NCBI GenBank assembly: GCA_046347015.1
Contig: JAXMHA010000008.1
Coordinates: 1-64,000, forward strand
DNA length: 64,000 nt
Direction of reading: 5' to 3'
Source of the DNA: Dokdonella_A sp046347015
Lineage (GTDB): Bacteria > Pseudomonadota > Gammaproteobacteria > Xanthomonadales > Rhodanobacteraceae
Under the pieces are notes generated by a model, which was not told the DNA's origin, did not search any database, and saw nothing but the letters and a program-made list of their open reading frames with translations. Shown here piece by piece: positions 54,888-63,624 of the stretch (position 1 is its first letter; the number at the start of each line of letters is the position of its first letter). The position numbers and the translations under genes are program-made.

Positions 54888-56392
54888 CGGCGCACCTCCA
54901 GCGCATCGCGCGCGACGGCAACGTCGTCGAACGGGTGTCTCTCGCCGGCGACCTCCTGGTACGCCTCATGGCCCTTGCCCGCCACCAGCACAACGTCACC
55001 CGGGCCGGCGGTCGCGAGTGCACGGGCAATGGCGCGGGCGCGATCGCGCTCGACCGTGACGCGCGCGCCCCGCGGAATGCCGGCGAGGATCCCGGCGACG
55101 ATCGTGTCGCCGTTCTCCCCACGCGGATTGTCGTCCGTCACGATGACTTCGTCGGCGAGACGGGCTGCGATCGCGCCCATCTCGGGGCGCTTGCCGGCGT
55201 CGCGCTCGCCACCGCAGCCGAAGACGCAAACCAGGCGGCCCGTGCGATGGTCGGCGAGACTCGTCAATGCCTGCTCGAGGGCATCGGGCGTGTGGGCATA
55301 GTCGATGACGACGAGTGGCTCATTGCCGGCGCCACCGAGCCGCGTCATGCGACCGGTCACCGGCGACAGCGCGGCGATCGCGGCGGCAATGGCGTCGAAC
55401 CCGAAACCCTGCCGCCCGAGGCACGCCGCGACCGCCAGCGCATTGGCGACGTTGAAGCGGCCGACGAGCCGCGTCGCGACGCGGCCGTGGCCCCACGGCG
55501 TGGCGAGGTCGAAGGCAAGTCCCGCGGTGTCGGCGACAATGCCGTGCGCGCCGATTTCGATATCGCCACCCCGGGTACCGCAGCGCAGGCGATCGACCCC
55601 GCGTGGCAGTCGTGACGCGAGTTCCTTCCCGAACGGGTCATCGACGTTGACGACGGCGCATGCCAACCCGGGCCACGAAAACAAGCGCTCCTTCGCCTCG
55701 CCATAGGCGGCCATCGTGCCGTGATAGTCGAGATGGTCGCGGGTCAGGTTGGTGAATACGGCCGTATCGAAGCGCACCGCGTCGACGCGGCGCTGGTCGA
55801 GCGCGTGCGAGGACACTTCCATCACGACGAACGCGATGCCGGCTGCGCGGAAATCGGCGAGCAGCGCCTGCACCTCGAGTGCGTCGGGCGTCGTGAAGCC
55901 GGTCGGCGCCGGGGCGCCGTACGGGCCCGCGCCGAGCGTGCCGATCGTCGCCGCGCCGCGGCCGAGCCCGGTCAGCGCCTGGGCGAGGAATTGCACCGTC
56001 GACGTCTTGCCGTTGGTGCCGGTCACCGCGATCACCGTCAGGGACTGCGACGGTTCGCCGTGGAAACGCGCGGCGATCGCACCGAGCTTCGCGCGCAACC
56101 CGTCGACGTGGACCAACGGCGGACCGCCGGTGGAATCGGCGCCGGGCGCGGTCGCCGGTGTCCCCGCTCGATCGGCGAGGATCACCGCGGCGCCGCGCGC
56201 CGACGCCTGCGGGGCAAACGTGATGCCGCGGACATGGGCACCGTCGAGGGCAACGAACGCATCACCGGAACGGACCCGGCGCGAATCGAGCGCGAGTCCG
56301 CGCACGATGATCCCACCCGCCGGCCCCGGGTCGGCGAAACCGTCGAGCAGGTCGCGCAACGACATCGGCGTGGGCGCGCGGCTTGCGGTCAT
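54881..56392 (-). CDS. murE: UDP-MurNAc-tripeptide synthetase, meso-DAP type
   Basis: Adds the third stem-peptide residue. 503 residues. ATP loop VTGTNGKTST, then MEVSSHALDQ, DHLDYHGTM and the substrate motif DDNPRGE; DNPR indicates meso-diaminopimelate rather than lysine. ATG at 56390-56392 overlaps the ftsI stop (ATGA). Its own end overlaps the murF start by seven bases. Confidence 0.96.
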   Translation of the reverse strand: MTASRAPTPMSLRDLLDGFADPGPAGGIIVRGLALDSRRVRSGDAFVALDGAHVRGITFAPQASARGAAVILADRAGTPATAPGADSTGGPPLVHVDGLRAKLGAIAARFHGEPSQSLTVIAVTGTNGKTSTVQFLAQALTGLGRGAATIGTLGAGPYGAPAPTGFTTPDALEVQALLADFRAAGIAFVVMEVSSHALDQRRVDAVRFDTAVFTNLTRDHLDYHGTMAAYGEAKERLFSWPGLACAVVNVDDPFGKELASRLPRGVDRLRCGTRGGDIEIGAHGIVADTAGLAFDLATPWGHGRVATRLVGRFNVANALAVAACLGRQGFGFDAIAAAIAALSPVTGRMTRLGGAGNEPLVVIDYAHTPDALEQALTSLADHRTGRLVCVFGCGGERDAGKRPEMGAIAARLADEVIVTDDNPRGENGDTIVAGILAGIPRGARVTVERDRARAIARALATAGPGDVVLVAGKGHEAYQEVAGERHPFDDVAVARDALEVRRC

Positions 56393-58194
56393 CGCGTGCC
56401 CTCCTCGTAGCGCGACAAGTCCGGGTCGGCGGGGGGCGCCGCGGGGGAGGCGGCGGCACCCTTCGAACCGATGCTGCTGGATGCATACCAGTGCTGTACG
56501 TTGTCCGGGGGGACGTCGAGCAAGCGCAACGCACCGTCCATGACCTTGCTGAACACGGGCGCGGAGACGAGGCCGCCGTAGTACACCCCTTGCGGGTCGT
56601 GGATCACGACGACCCCGACGAGCCGCGGGTGCGTCGCCGGGACCATGCCAACGAACAACGAGAAGTAGCGGTTCTCGTAGCCGCCGGCGACCGCGGTACG
56701 CGAGGTGCCGGTCTTGCCGGCGACCAGGTAATTCGGGATGGCCGCCTTGTAACCGGAGCCTTCCGGCGTCACGACGGTCTCGAGCATTTTCCTGACCGCC
56801 GCCGCGATGGCCGGATCGAGGACTTGCCGTTCCGGGTTTTCCGCGCCCTTGACGAACGTCGGCGCACGCAGCTTGCCGTCGTCGGCAAGCGCGGCGTAAC
56901 CCTGCGCGAGCTGCAATGGCGTCACGTTGAGGCCATAGCCGTACGCGATCGTCGCCTTGGTCAGCGTGCTCCAGGTACGGCCGGCCGGCAGGAACCCGGG
57001 TGACTCGCCCGGGAAGCCGCAGCCGGACGCCTCGCCGAAGCCGAAGCGGTGCAGCAGGTCGTACATGCGGTCGGCCGTCAAGGTCAGCGAGATCTTCGCG
57101 GCGCCGACGTTGCTCGAATGGGTGATCACCCCGGTGACGTCGAGCAAGCCCTTGTTGTGCACGTCGGTGATCAGGTGCCCGTCGAGCATGAACGTGCCCG
57201 GCGTCGTGTCGACCTTCGTGGTCGGCGTCCACTTGCCGCTTTCGAGCGCGGCGGCAACGGTGAACGCCTTCATCGTCGAACCGGGCTCGACAACGTCCGT
57301 GACGGCGCGATTGCGGCGCGTGCGCGCATCGCCCTTGTCGCGCGCGTTCGGGTTGTACGAGGGCTGGTTGACCATGGCCAGCACTTCGCCGGTCGCGACG
57401 TCGAGCACGACCATCGACCCGGAGCTTGCATGGTGATCGAGGATCGCGCTCTTCAGCTCGCGGTACGCGAGGTACTGGATGCGGCGGTCGATCGACAGCA
57501 CGAGGTCGCGGCCTGGCTGTGGCTCGCGCACCAGTTCGACGTTCTCGACGATGTGGCCGAGGCGGTCGCGGATGACGCGCTTGACCCCGGGCTTGCCGGC
57601 CAGCCAGTTGTCGAACGCGAGCTCGAGTCCTTCCTGACCGTGGTCGTCGATGTTGGTGTAGCCGAGCACGTGCGCCATGACCTCGCCGCTCGGGTAGTAG
57701 CGGCGGAATTCGCGCTGGCTGGAAACCCCGGGAATGCCGAGTGCGAGCACGGCGCGTGCGTCATCCGGGTTCAACTGGCGCTTGAGGTAGACGAACTCCT
57801 TGTCGTTGCGCTGGATCAACCGGCGTTGCAGTGAATCCGCATCGACGCCGAGTGCCCTGGCCAGGTCGCCGAGGCGATCGGAGTGGTCCAGCACCACCTC
57901 CGGATCGGCCCAGATGGAGTCGACCGGCGTCGAGACCGCGAGTGGCTCGCCGTTGCGGTCGAAGATGGTGCCGCGCGAAACCGGCACCGGCAGGTCGCGC
58001 AGGAACCGCGCGTCGCCCTGCTCCTGGTAGAAATCCTTGCGCACGACCTGCAGGTCCACTGCGCGCACGATCAATGCGCTCGACGCGAGCGCCAGCACCA
58101 TCGCGACGACATAGAGCCGCGTGCGCGTGTTGGCGGGTGGCGTGCGACGCTTCACGGACGCGCTCCGCGCGTGGAGCGGATTCGGGATCGGCAT
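56389..58194 (-). CDS. ftsI: Septal transpeptidase FtsI (PBP3)
   Basis: Class B penicillin-binding protein that cross-links septal peptidoglycan. 601 residues: short cytoplasmic tail, one membrane helix (about 26-48), a pedestal domain, then the transpeptidase with SxxK at 306-309 (STMK), SSN at 360-362 and KTG at 494-496. The last 35 residues are a Ser/Ala/Pro-rich tail. ATG at 58192-58194, 27 nt after the ftsL stop. Confidence 0.97.
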   Translation of the reverse strand: MPIPNPLHARSASVKRRTPPANTRTRLYVVAMVLALASSALIVRAVDLQVVRKDFYQEQGDARFLRDLPVPVSRGTIFDRNGEPLAVSTPVDSIWADPEVVLDHSDRLGDLARALGVDADSLQRRLIQRNDKEFVYLKRQLNPDDARAVLALGIPGVSSQREFRRYYPSGEVMAHVLGYTNIDDHGQEGLELAFDNWLAGKPGVKRVIRDRLGHIVENVELVREPQPGRDLVLSIDRRIQYLAYRELKSAILDHHASSGSMVVLDVATGEVLAMVNQPSYNPNARDKGDARTRRNRAVTDVVEPGSTMKAFTVAAALESGKWTPTTKVDTTPGTFMLDGHLITDVHNKGLLDVTGVITHSSNVGAAKISLTLTADRMYDLLHRFGFGEASGCGFPGESPGFLPAGRTWSTLTKATIAYGYGLNVTPLQLAQGYAALADDGKLRAPTFVKGAENPERQVLDPAIAAAVRKMLETVVTPEGSGYKAAIPNYLVAGKTGTSRTAVAGGYENRYFSLFVGMVPATHPRLVGVVVIHDPQGVYYGGLVSAPVFSKVMDGALRLLDVPPDNVQHWYASSSIGSKGAAASPAAPPADPDLSRYEEGTR

Positions 58195-58221
58195 TCGCGG
58201 AAGAGGCGGCGGGTCATCGCG

Positions 58222-58491
58222 TCAGCGCCTGATCACGACGGTCACGGACGGATCGGGACTGATCATCCCGAGCCGGGACCGCGCGACCTGCTCGATGCGG
58301 CTGTTCTCGGCCCAGGTCGCCTGCTCGATCTGCAGGCGGCCGAACTCGAAGTTGATGTTGTCGCGCTCGTTGCCGAGCGTCGTCAGCAGCACGAACAACG
58401 TGCGGCTTTGCTGGCGGGCGTAGACGACGCCGATCGCGCTCGCGATGACGGCCACGAGCAGGACCATCATCATCGCGATGCGGAGCGTCAT
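58222..58491 (-). CDS. ftsL: Cell division protein FtsL
   Basis: Small bitopic protein of the FtsQLB complex. 89 residues: a membrane helix at about 4-25 (IAMMMVLLVAVIASAIGVVY), then a leucine-zipper-like periplasmic coiled coil with RDNINFEFGRLQIEQATWAENSRIEQVAR pieces (RDNINFEFG, EQATWAEN). Sequence conservation is low in this family; the identification rests on size, topology and position between rsmH and ftsI. ATG at 58489-58491 overlaps the rsmH stop (ATGA). Confidence 0.9.
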   Translation of the reverse strand: MTLRIAMMMVLLVAVIASAIGVVYARQQSRTLFVLLTTLGNERDNINFEFGRLQIEQATWAENSRIEQVARSRLGMISPDPSVTVVIRR

Positions 58492-59432
58492 GCCGGCTTC
58501 TCCGCGATGCGCAACACGGCGCTGCGCGCGCGGGGATTGGCCGCGACGTCGGCGGCAGTCGGGAAGCGCGCCCGCCCGACCGGTGACAAGGGTGGCCGCG
58601 CCCGTTCGGGCGCCGGCAGGCCGCGCCGGATCGCCGGCCGCGGCTCGCCTCGCAGGAACTGCTTGACGATGCGGTCCTCGAGCGAATGGAAACTCAGCAC
58701 CGCGAGCCGGCCACCGGGCCGCAGGACGGTTGCCGCGGCATCGAGGCCGCGGCGCAGGGCGCCGAGTTCGTCGTTGACCTGGATGCGCAGGGCCTGGAAC
58801 GTGCGGGTTGCCGGATGCTTGCCATCCCGGCGGGGGCCGAGGATGCGGCCGACGAGCGTCGCGAGCTGGCCGGTCGTTGCCAGTGGCGCCGACGCACGCA
58901 CCTCGACGATTGCGCGGGCAATGCGGCGGCTCATGCGCTCTTCGCCGTAACGCCACAGGACGTCGGCAATCTCGTCCGCGTCCGCCGCGGCGAGCCATTC
59001 GGCCGCGCTGAGCCCGCTGGCCGGATCCATGCGCATGTCGAGCGGACCGTCGGCGCGGAAGCTGAAGCCGCGCGACGGGTCGTCGAGTTGCGGCGAGGAG
59101 ACTCCGAGGTCGAACAGCACGCCATCGAGACCATCCCGAGTCCTCTCCCAGTCCGCGAGCCCGGCGAAGTTGCCGTGCCGGATGTGCACCCGCGGATCGT
59201 TCGCGAATTCCCGCTGCGCCTGCGCAATCGCCTCGGGATCCCGATCCATCAACAACAACGTCCCGGGCGGCCCGAGTACCGCCAACAGCGCCCGGGCATG
59301 ACCGCCTCGCCCGAACGTCGCGTCGAGGTACGCGCCACCGGGCCTCACGCGGAGGCCCTCCAGGACCTCCGTTGCCATCACCGGCAGGTGCCCGCGTTCC
59401 GTCCCGGGCAACGCCTGCCGGCCGGGGTTCAC
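58488..59432 (-). CDS. rsmH: 16S rRNA (cytosine-1402-N4)-methyltransferase RsmH
   Basis: Methylates C1402 of 16S rRNA with SAM. 314 residues. HLPVMATEVLEGL start, SAM motif DATFGRGGHARALL (about 37-50), LLMDRDPEAI, DGVLFDLGVSSPQLDDPSRGFSF (pieces FDLGVSSPQ, SRGFSF) and the C-terminal LSFHSLEDRIVKQFL. GTG at 59430-59432 overlaps the mraZ stop (GTGA). The partner enzyme RsmI, acting on the same nucleotide, is encoded about 1 kb away on the same strand (60508-61374). Confidence 0.96.
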   Translation of the reverse strand: MNPGRQALPGTERGHLPVMATEVLEGLRVRPGGAYLDATFGRGGHARALLAVLGPPGTLLLMDRDPEAIAQAQREFANDPRVHIRHGNFAGLADWERTRDGLDGVLFDLGVSSPQLDDPSRGFSFRADGPLDMRMDPASGLSAAEWLAAADADEIADVLWRYGEERMSRRIARAIVEVRASAPLATTGQLATLVGRILGPRRDGKHPATRTFQALRIQVNDELGALRRGLDAAATVLRPGGRLAVLSFHSLEDRIVKQFLRGEPRPAIRRGLPAPERARPPLSPVGRARFPTAADVAANPRARSAVLRIAEKPA

Positions 59433-59875
59433 AGCTTCAACTCGGCCATGTCCCCGGAAATCTGGGCCTCGTCGATCGTTTCGCGGATCTTGGCCGTGTG
59501 CGCCTGCTCGCCCCACAGCTCGAACTTGTTGCCCATGCCGAGCAGCACGGCTCGCTTCTCGATGCCGGTGGCCGCGCGCTGGCTGGCTGGTATCGCGATC
59601 CGCCCGTTGCCGTCGGGCTCGACCGGTGCCGCCGCTCCGACCAGCTTCATCTGCAGGTTGCGGTGCACGCCCTTCAGGCTGGACAACGCGTTCACGTCAT
59701 CCCGCACGCGCTCCCACTCCGCCTGCGGGAAAATCCACAGGCAGCCTTGCTCGAACGGGTTGTAGGTGATGACGAGGCGGTTTCCGCTCGCCTTGGACAC
59801 GGGCTCACGCTGCGAGGCCGGGATCGCCATGCGCCCCTTGTCGTCCAGCGTGACTGCAGTCTCGCCCTGAAACAT
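59429..59875 (-). CDS. mraZ: MraZ transcriptional regulator of the dcw operon
   Basis: 148-residue AbrB-like DNA-binding protein with two tandem swapped-hairpin domains; each carries the DxxxR motif (DDKGRMAIPASQ at about 12-23 and DGNGRIAIPASQ at about 88-99). It represses the dcw cluster by binding the direct repeats in its own promoter region. ATG at 59873-59875 (MFQGETAVTLDD) is the family start, though a GTG five codons upstream is in frame. The fourth MraZ box overlaps this start codon. First gene of the dcw operon. Confidence 0.94.
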   Translation of the reverse strand: MFQGETAVTLDDKGRMAIPASQREPVSKASGNRLVITYNPFEQGCLWIFPQAEWERVRDDVNALSSLKGVHRNLQMKLVGAAAPVEPDGNGRIAIPASQRAATGIEKRAVLLGMGNKFELWGEQAHTAKIRETIDEAQISGDMAELKL

Positions 59876-59910
59876 CCCACGATTCACCACGAAACCCCAC
59901 GTCTCCCCAC
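59874..59910 (-). promoter_or_regulatory. Four tandem MraZ boxes overlapping promoter and start codon
   Basis: Reading the minus strand from 59910 there are four GTGGG-type repeats at an exact 10-bp period: GTGGGGAGAC, GTGGGGTTTC, GTGGTGAATC, GTGGGAT. The third has one deviation. E. coli MraZ recognises TGGGN direct repeats with 5-bp spacers, the same geometry. The first box touches the -10 and the last contains the A/T of the mraZ start codon. Confidence 0.85.
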
Positions 59911-59937
59911 CTTAGGCTGAGGATAACGTACTGTCAA
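59909..59937 (-). promoter_or_regulatory. Promoter of the dcw operon
   Basis: Minus strand: perfect -35 TTGACA (59937-59932), 17-bp spacer, -10 TAAGGT (59914-59909). Start would be near 59902, a leader of about 27 nt that consists almost entirely of MraZ boxes. The best sigma-70 promoter in the window. Confidence 0.8.
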
Positions 59938-60090
59938 GACACGAAATCGTCATTTTGCGTGGCGTGGTGGGCGCTTGGTGGAGAAAATCGGAGCCGCGCC
60001 TTCGGCGTTGCGCCAACAAGGGCTGCAACCATCGGCGAATTGCAGCCGGCGCGCCGACCTGAAAAGCAGGGACACCGGGAGGAATGAAGT

Positions 60091-60445
60091 GCGGAGCCGG
60101 CCGATAAGCCGGGTTCTGTCGTGGACAGTCATTCATCTGGACTGCGCGTCACCGCGCGGCCTCAAGCGACCAACCCGGGAACGGCTCGGGGCGGGAGCCA
60201 TCGTTCCCCTATTCGGTCTTGCTCCGGGTGGGGTTTGCCGTGCCGGTCCGTTGCCGGACTCGCGGTGCGCTCTTGCCGCACCGTTTCACCCTTGCCTGAT
60301 CCCCTCGCGGGGCCATCGGCGGTCTGCTCTCTGTTGCACTTTCCGTCGGCTCGCGCCGCCCAGGCGTTACCTGGCACCCTGCCCCGTGGAGCCCGGACTT
60401 TCCTCGGCATCCTCGCGGATGACGCGACTGTCTGGCCGACTCCGC
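60091..60445 (-). ncRNA. rnpB: RNase P RNA (bacterial type A)
   Basis: Catalytic RNA of RNase P, which removes tRNA 5' leaders. On the minus strand the 5' end GCGGAGTCGGCC pairs with the 3' end GGCCGGCTCCGC (helix P1). Conserved cores are visible: GAGGAAAGTCCGGGCTCC near the 5' side, the J-region CAGGGTGCCAGGTAAC and the 3' part ACAGAACCCGGCTTAT. Length about 355 nt is typical. It lies between mraZ and rsmI, the position seen in many gammaproteobacteria. No protein frame here is credible. Confidence 0.95.
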
Positions 60446-60450
60446 GCTGC

Positions 60451-60456
60451 ATTATA
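60451..60456 (-). promoter_or_regulatory. -10 element of rnpB
   Basis: Consensus TATAAT on the minus strand, five bases before the P1 helix of rnpB, so the RNA starts near 60445. No clear -35 is visible 16-18 bp upstream. Confidence 0.65.
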
Positions 60457-60507
60457 CGATCGCGGACGCTGAACGATCCGCGCCGACGAGATCCGGACGG
60501 CCGCGAT

Positions 60508-61374
60508 TCAATCCGGTTCGTCGTCGCCGGGTTCGTCTTCGGCCAACGCATTCCCGTACAGCGCCTTCCGGGGTGCTCCCGTGATCGCGGCGGCCAGCCG
60601 CGCCGCGCGGGCCGGTGGCAACTCGGCGCAAAGCAACGTGTACACGCGACGCCCCTCCGCTGCGCGCGGATCGGCGTCTTCCGCGGCGCATCCGGCAAGC
60701 AGCAATACGCATTCGCCGCGACGCTGGTCCGGGTCGGCGGCGACGCGCTGCGCGAGTTCGCCGAGCGACGCGGCAATGAAGGTCTCGTGGACTTTCGTCA
60801 ATTCGCGTGCGAGGACGGCGTGGCGTGCGGCACCGAATTCCACGGCGGCATCGGCCAGTGACCCGGCGAGGCGGTGCGGCGACTCGTAGAGGATCAGCGT
60901 GCGCGGATCGCCGGCGAGTTCGGCGAGTCGCGCACGGCGCGCCGCCGCGCGCGCCGGCAGGAAACCTTCGAACACGAAGCGGTCGCTCGGCAGGCCGGCC
61001 GCGCAGAGCGCGGCGATCGCGGCACACGGCCCGGGGATCGGTGTCACCTCGAAGCCGGAATCACGCACGGCCCTCACCAGGCGAAAGCCCGGATCGCTCA
61101 CCAGCGGCGTACCCGCGTCCGACACCAGCGCCACGTCGCCTCCAGCCGCCAACGTGGCGAGGATCGTCGCGATCCGTCCGGCTTCGTTGTGCTCGTGCAG
61201 CGAGATCGTGCGGGCATGCACGCCGGCGCCAGCGAGCAGCGGTGCGCTGTGGCGCGTGTCCTCGGCGGCGACCAGACTCGCGCCCCGCAACGTGTCCATT
61301 GCGCGCGGTGACAGGTCGCCGAGATTTCCGATCGGCGTCGCCACGATCGACAGGCGCCCGCGAATCGTCTTCAT
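60508..61374 (-). CDS. rsmI: 16S rRNA (cytidine-1402-2'-O)-methyltransferase RsmI
   Basis: Methylates the ribose of C1402 of 16S rRNA. 288 residues. The tetrapyrrole-methylase fold is marked by LSIVATPIGNLGDLSPRA (about 8-25), AAEDTRHSAPLL (about 37-48), VALVSDAGTPLVSDPG (about 81-96) and PIPGPCAA (about 109-116). ATG at 61372-61374 has GGAGG seven nt upstream. It is divergent from lpoA, as yraL is from lpoA in E. coli. Confidence 0.95.
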   Translation of the reverse strand: MKTIRGRLSIVATPIGNLGDLSPRAMDTLRGASLVAAEDTRHSAPLLAGAGVHARTISLHEHNEAGRIATILATLAAGGDVALVSDAGTPLVSDPGFRLVRAVRDSGFEVTPIPGPCAAIAALCAAGLPSDRFVFEGFLPARAAARRARLAELAGDPRTLILYESPHRLAGSLADAAVEFGAARHAVLARELTKVHETFIAASLGELAQRVAADPDQRRGECVLLLAGCAAEDADPRAAEGRRVYTLLCAELPPARAARLAAAITGAPRKALYGNALAEDEPGDDEPD

Positions 61375-61436
61375 GCACACCCTCCGGGCTGGGGCACACG
61401 CAGGATAGCGTGCACGGTCCACACGGCGTGATCCGC

Positions 61437-61442
61437 TATCAT
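61437..61442 (+). promoter_or_regulatory. Candidate -10 of lpoA
   Basis: TATCAT, 31 nt upstream of the lpoA ATG; the hexamer 17 nt before it (ACGGTC) is not a good -35. Lies in the 99-bp divergent gap between rsmI and lpoA. Confidence 0.35.
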
Positions 61443-61473
61443 CGCCGCATTGCCGCGGTGCCAGGGAGGCTCC

Positions 61474-63261
61474 ATGCCGTTTTCTTCCGTTCACTCGTTG
61501 CGCTGGCTGCTGCTTGCGGCGTTCGCGGCATTGTCCGCGTGCGCGACCGTGAGCACCACGACCGTCGCGCCGGGCGCGGCGGCAGAGCATGCCGAACAAC
61601 TCGACCGGCAAGGCAAGCCGTTGCAGGCGGCGACGGCCTTCCTGGAACTCGCTGACGCCACCCGCGGTGCCGAGGGCGACCATTTCCGCCTGCGCGCCGC
61701 CGAAGCGCTGGTGGAAGCGGGTGACTTCGGACAGGCAACGGACGTCGCGGACGACATCTCGCGGCGCCGGCTGTCCGGCGAAGACCGGCAGCGGCTCGAC
61801 CTCGTCGACGCCGCGATTGCGCTCGACCGGCACGACCCGGCCCGCGCACAGGCGCTGCTCGCGTTCCCGGCCGGAACCCTGCCGCCTGCGCTTCGGCCGC
61901 GCGCCCTCGAGCTCGGTGCGCAGGCGGCGATGCAGCGCGGAGATGGCTTGGCTGCCGCGGAAATGCGGGCCCGGCTCGACCCGCTCCTGCGAGGCTCGAG
62001 TCGCGACGACAACCGGAAAAAGCTGCTCGCCACGCTGGGTGGCGCCGATCCGGCCTCGCTGCAAGCCAGGGCAGCCACGCTTGCAGGCGATGATCCCCTG
62101 CTGCCATGGATCGACCACAGCCTGCGCGATCGTGGCGTCGCGATCGCGCGCGCATTGCCGCATCCGGACCACCCGGTAGGAACGTTGGTCCCAGGAGCAC
62201 CCGGTGGGGGTCAGCCCGAAGGCTACGCACCGCCCCATCAGGTGGGTCTCCTGCTGCCGCTCAAGGGTCCGCTCGGAACGGTATCCAGCGCGATCCGCGA
62301 CGGGTTCCTCACGGCGTATTTCGCGACCGCCGACCAGCCACGCCCGGCCATCCGGATCTACGAATCGGGTACCACGACGGCGGCCGCGAGCGCCGCGTAC
62401 CGTCAAGCCGTGGCCGACGGCGCCGACCGCGTCGTCGGCCCGCTGCAACGCGAGTCGGTGGCGGCCTTGTTCGCCGAGCCGCTGACGGTCCCGGTGCTGG
62501 CACTGAACCATCCCGATGGCAACGTGTTGCCGCCCGCAGGGAGCGCCGAGTTCGGCCTGCTACCCGAAGTCGAAGGCGCCGAAGTCGCCTCGCACATGCT
62601 TGCTGCGGGGATCACCGATGCGGCCATCATCGTCGCGGATGCCGACTGGGCGCAGCGCGCGGCGAAGGCGTTCACCACGCAATTCGAATCCGGTGGCGGC
62701 CGGGTCGCGGCACAGGCGACGATTGCGGACAACACCGTCGACTACAAGCAGACCATCCAGTCGGCCACCGCTCCGCTGCCTCCGGGTGGCACCGGCGGCA
62801 TCTTCATCAGCATGCTCCCGAAACAAGCCCGCCTGCTGCTGCCGCAGTTGAAACTTGCGGGCAGCGCGGCGCCGGTATTCGCGACCTCCCATGTTTATGG
62901 CGGCAGCGCCAATCCCGGGCTCGATCGCGATCTCGACGGCGTCGAGTTCTGCGACGCCCCGTGGCTCTTCACGACCGTTCCCGGCAAACCCGATCGTGAT
63001 GCGATCGCCCGCCGCATCGACGACGCCAACGGCGTCGGCGGACGGCTGTTCGCGTTCGGGATGGATGCCTACGCATTGTTGCCGTACATCGGTTGGATGC
63101 TGCACCACCCGGACGCCTACCTCGATGGCGCCACCGGCATCCTGTCGGCGGATCGTTTCGGGCACATCCACCGGCAAGCGGCGTTCGCGCGCTTCGACAA
63201 TGGTGTTGCGGTTCCGGTCGAAGGTGCGCTGCAGGCGGCACCCGTGCCGGCCACGCCGTGA
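61474..63261 (+). CDS. lpoA: LpoA/YraM-like penicillin-binding protein activator lipoprotein
   Basis: 595 residues. A lipoprotein signal peptide ends in lipobox ALSAC (Cys near residue 23), anchoring it to the outer membrane. An N-terminal TPR-like helical domain (about 35-220) and a C-terminal periplasmic-binding-protein-like domain starting HQVGLLLPLKGPLGTVSSAIRDGF (pieces VGLLLPLKGP, SAIRDGF) fit LpoA, which activates PBP1A. The middle 225-245 is a Gly/Pro linker. ATG at 61474 with AGGGAGG upstream. Order rsmI / lpoA-yraN matches E. coli. Partner PBP1A is not in the window. Confidence 0.88.
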   Translation: MPFSSVHSLRWLLLAAFAALSACATVSTTTVAPGAAAEHAEQLDRQGKPLQAATAFLELADATRGAEGDHFRLRAAEALVEAGDFGQATDVADDISRRRLSGEDRQRLDLVDAAIALDRHDPARAQALLAFPAGTLPPALRPRALELGAQAAMQRGDGLAAAEMRARLDPLLRGSSRDDNRKKLLATLGGADPASLQARAATLAGDDPLLPWIDHSLRDRGVAIARALPHPDHPVGTLVPGAPGGGQPEGYAPPHQVGLLLPLKGPLGTVSSAIRDGFLTAYFATADQPRPAIRIYESGTTTAAASAAYRQAVADGADRVVGPLQRESVAALFAEPLTVPVLALNHPDGNVLPPAGSAEFGLLPEVEGAEVASHMLAAGITDAAIIVADADWAQRAAKAFTTQFESGGGRVAAQATIADNTVDYKQTIQSATAPLPPGGTGGIFISMLPKQARLLLPQLKLAGSAAPVFATSHVYGGSANPGLDRDLDGVEFCDAPWLFTTVPGKPDRDAIARRIDDANGVGGRLFAFGMDAYALLPYIGWMLHHPDAYLDGATGILSADRFGHIHRQAAFARFDNGVAVPVEGALQAAPVPATP

Positions 63262-63620
63262 AGTCGACCGGTGCGGCGTGCGAGGACTTCGCACTGGCCC
63301 ACCTCGCCAGTGCCGGGCTACGCCTCGCCGCCCGCAACTGGCGATGCCGCTTCGGCGAACTCGACCTCGTGATGCGCGACGGCGAAATCGTGGTGTTCGT
63401 CGAGGTGCGCTATCGCCGCGGCGCCGCGTTCGGTGGCGCCGCGGCGTCGGTCGACGCCGGCAAACGCGCACGGCTCGCCCACGCCGCGGAAAGTTTCCTG
63501 TCGTCGCACCCGGAACTGTCCCGCGCGCCGTGCCGATTCGACGTGGTCGCGCTTGCCGGAAATCCGGCCGCACCCAACATCGAATGGCACCGCAACGCCT
63601 TCGAACCTTGCCGAGGATGA
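63258..63620 (+). CDS. yraN: UPF0102 family protein YraN
   Basis: 120 residues with the restriction-endonuclease-like fold of UPF0102: GAACEDFALAHLASAG, RNWRCRFGELDLVMRDG and EIVVFVEVRYR give the E...D...ExK-like core (ELDLV, VEVR), with the lysine position replaced by Arg as is common. The function is unknown, possibly Holliday junction or repair-related. GTG at 63258 overlaps the lpoA stop (GTGA), the coupled start. Confidence 0.9.
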   Translation: MKSTGAACEDFALAHLASAGLRLAARNWRCRFGELDLVMRDGEIVVFVEVRYRRGAAFGGAAASVDAGKRARLAHAAESFLSSHPELSRAPCRFDVVALAGNPAAPNIEWHRNAFEPCRG

Positions 63621-63624
63621 TTCG

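Noticed and set aside
60021..60047. Hairpin GGCTGCAA/TTGCAGCC downstream of rnpB as a terminator
   Set aside because: An 8-bp stem with an 11-base loop and no T-run in the minus direction; too weak to annotate.
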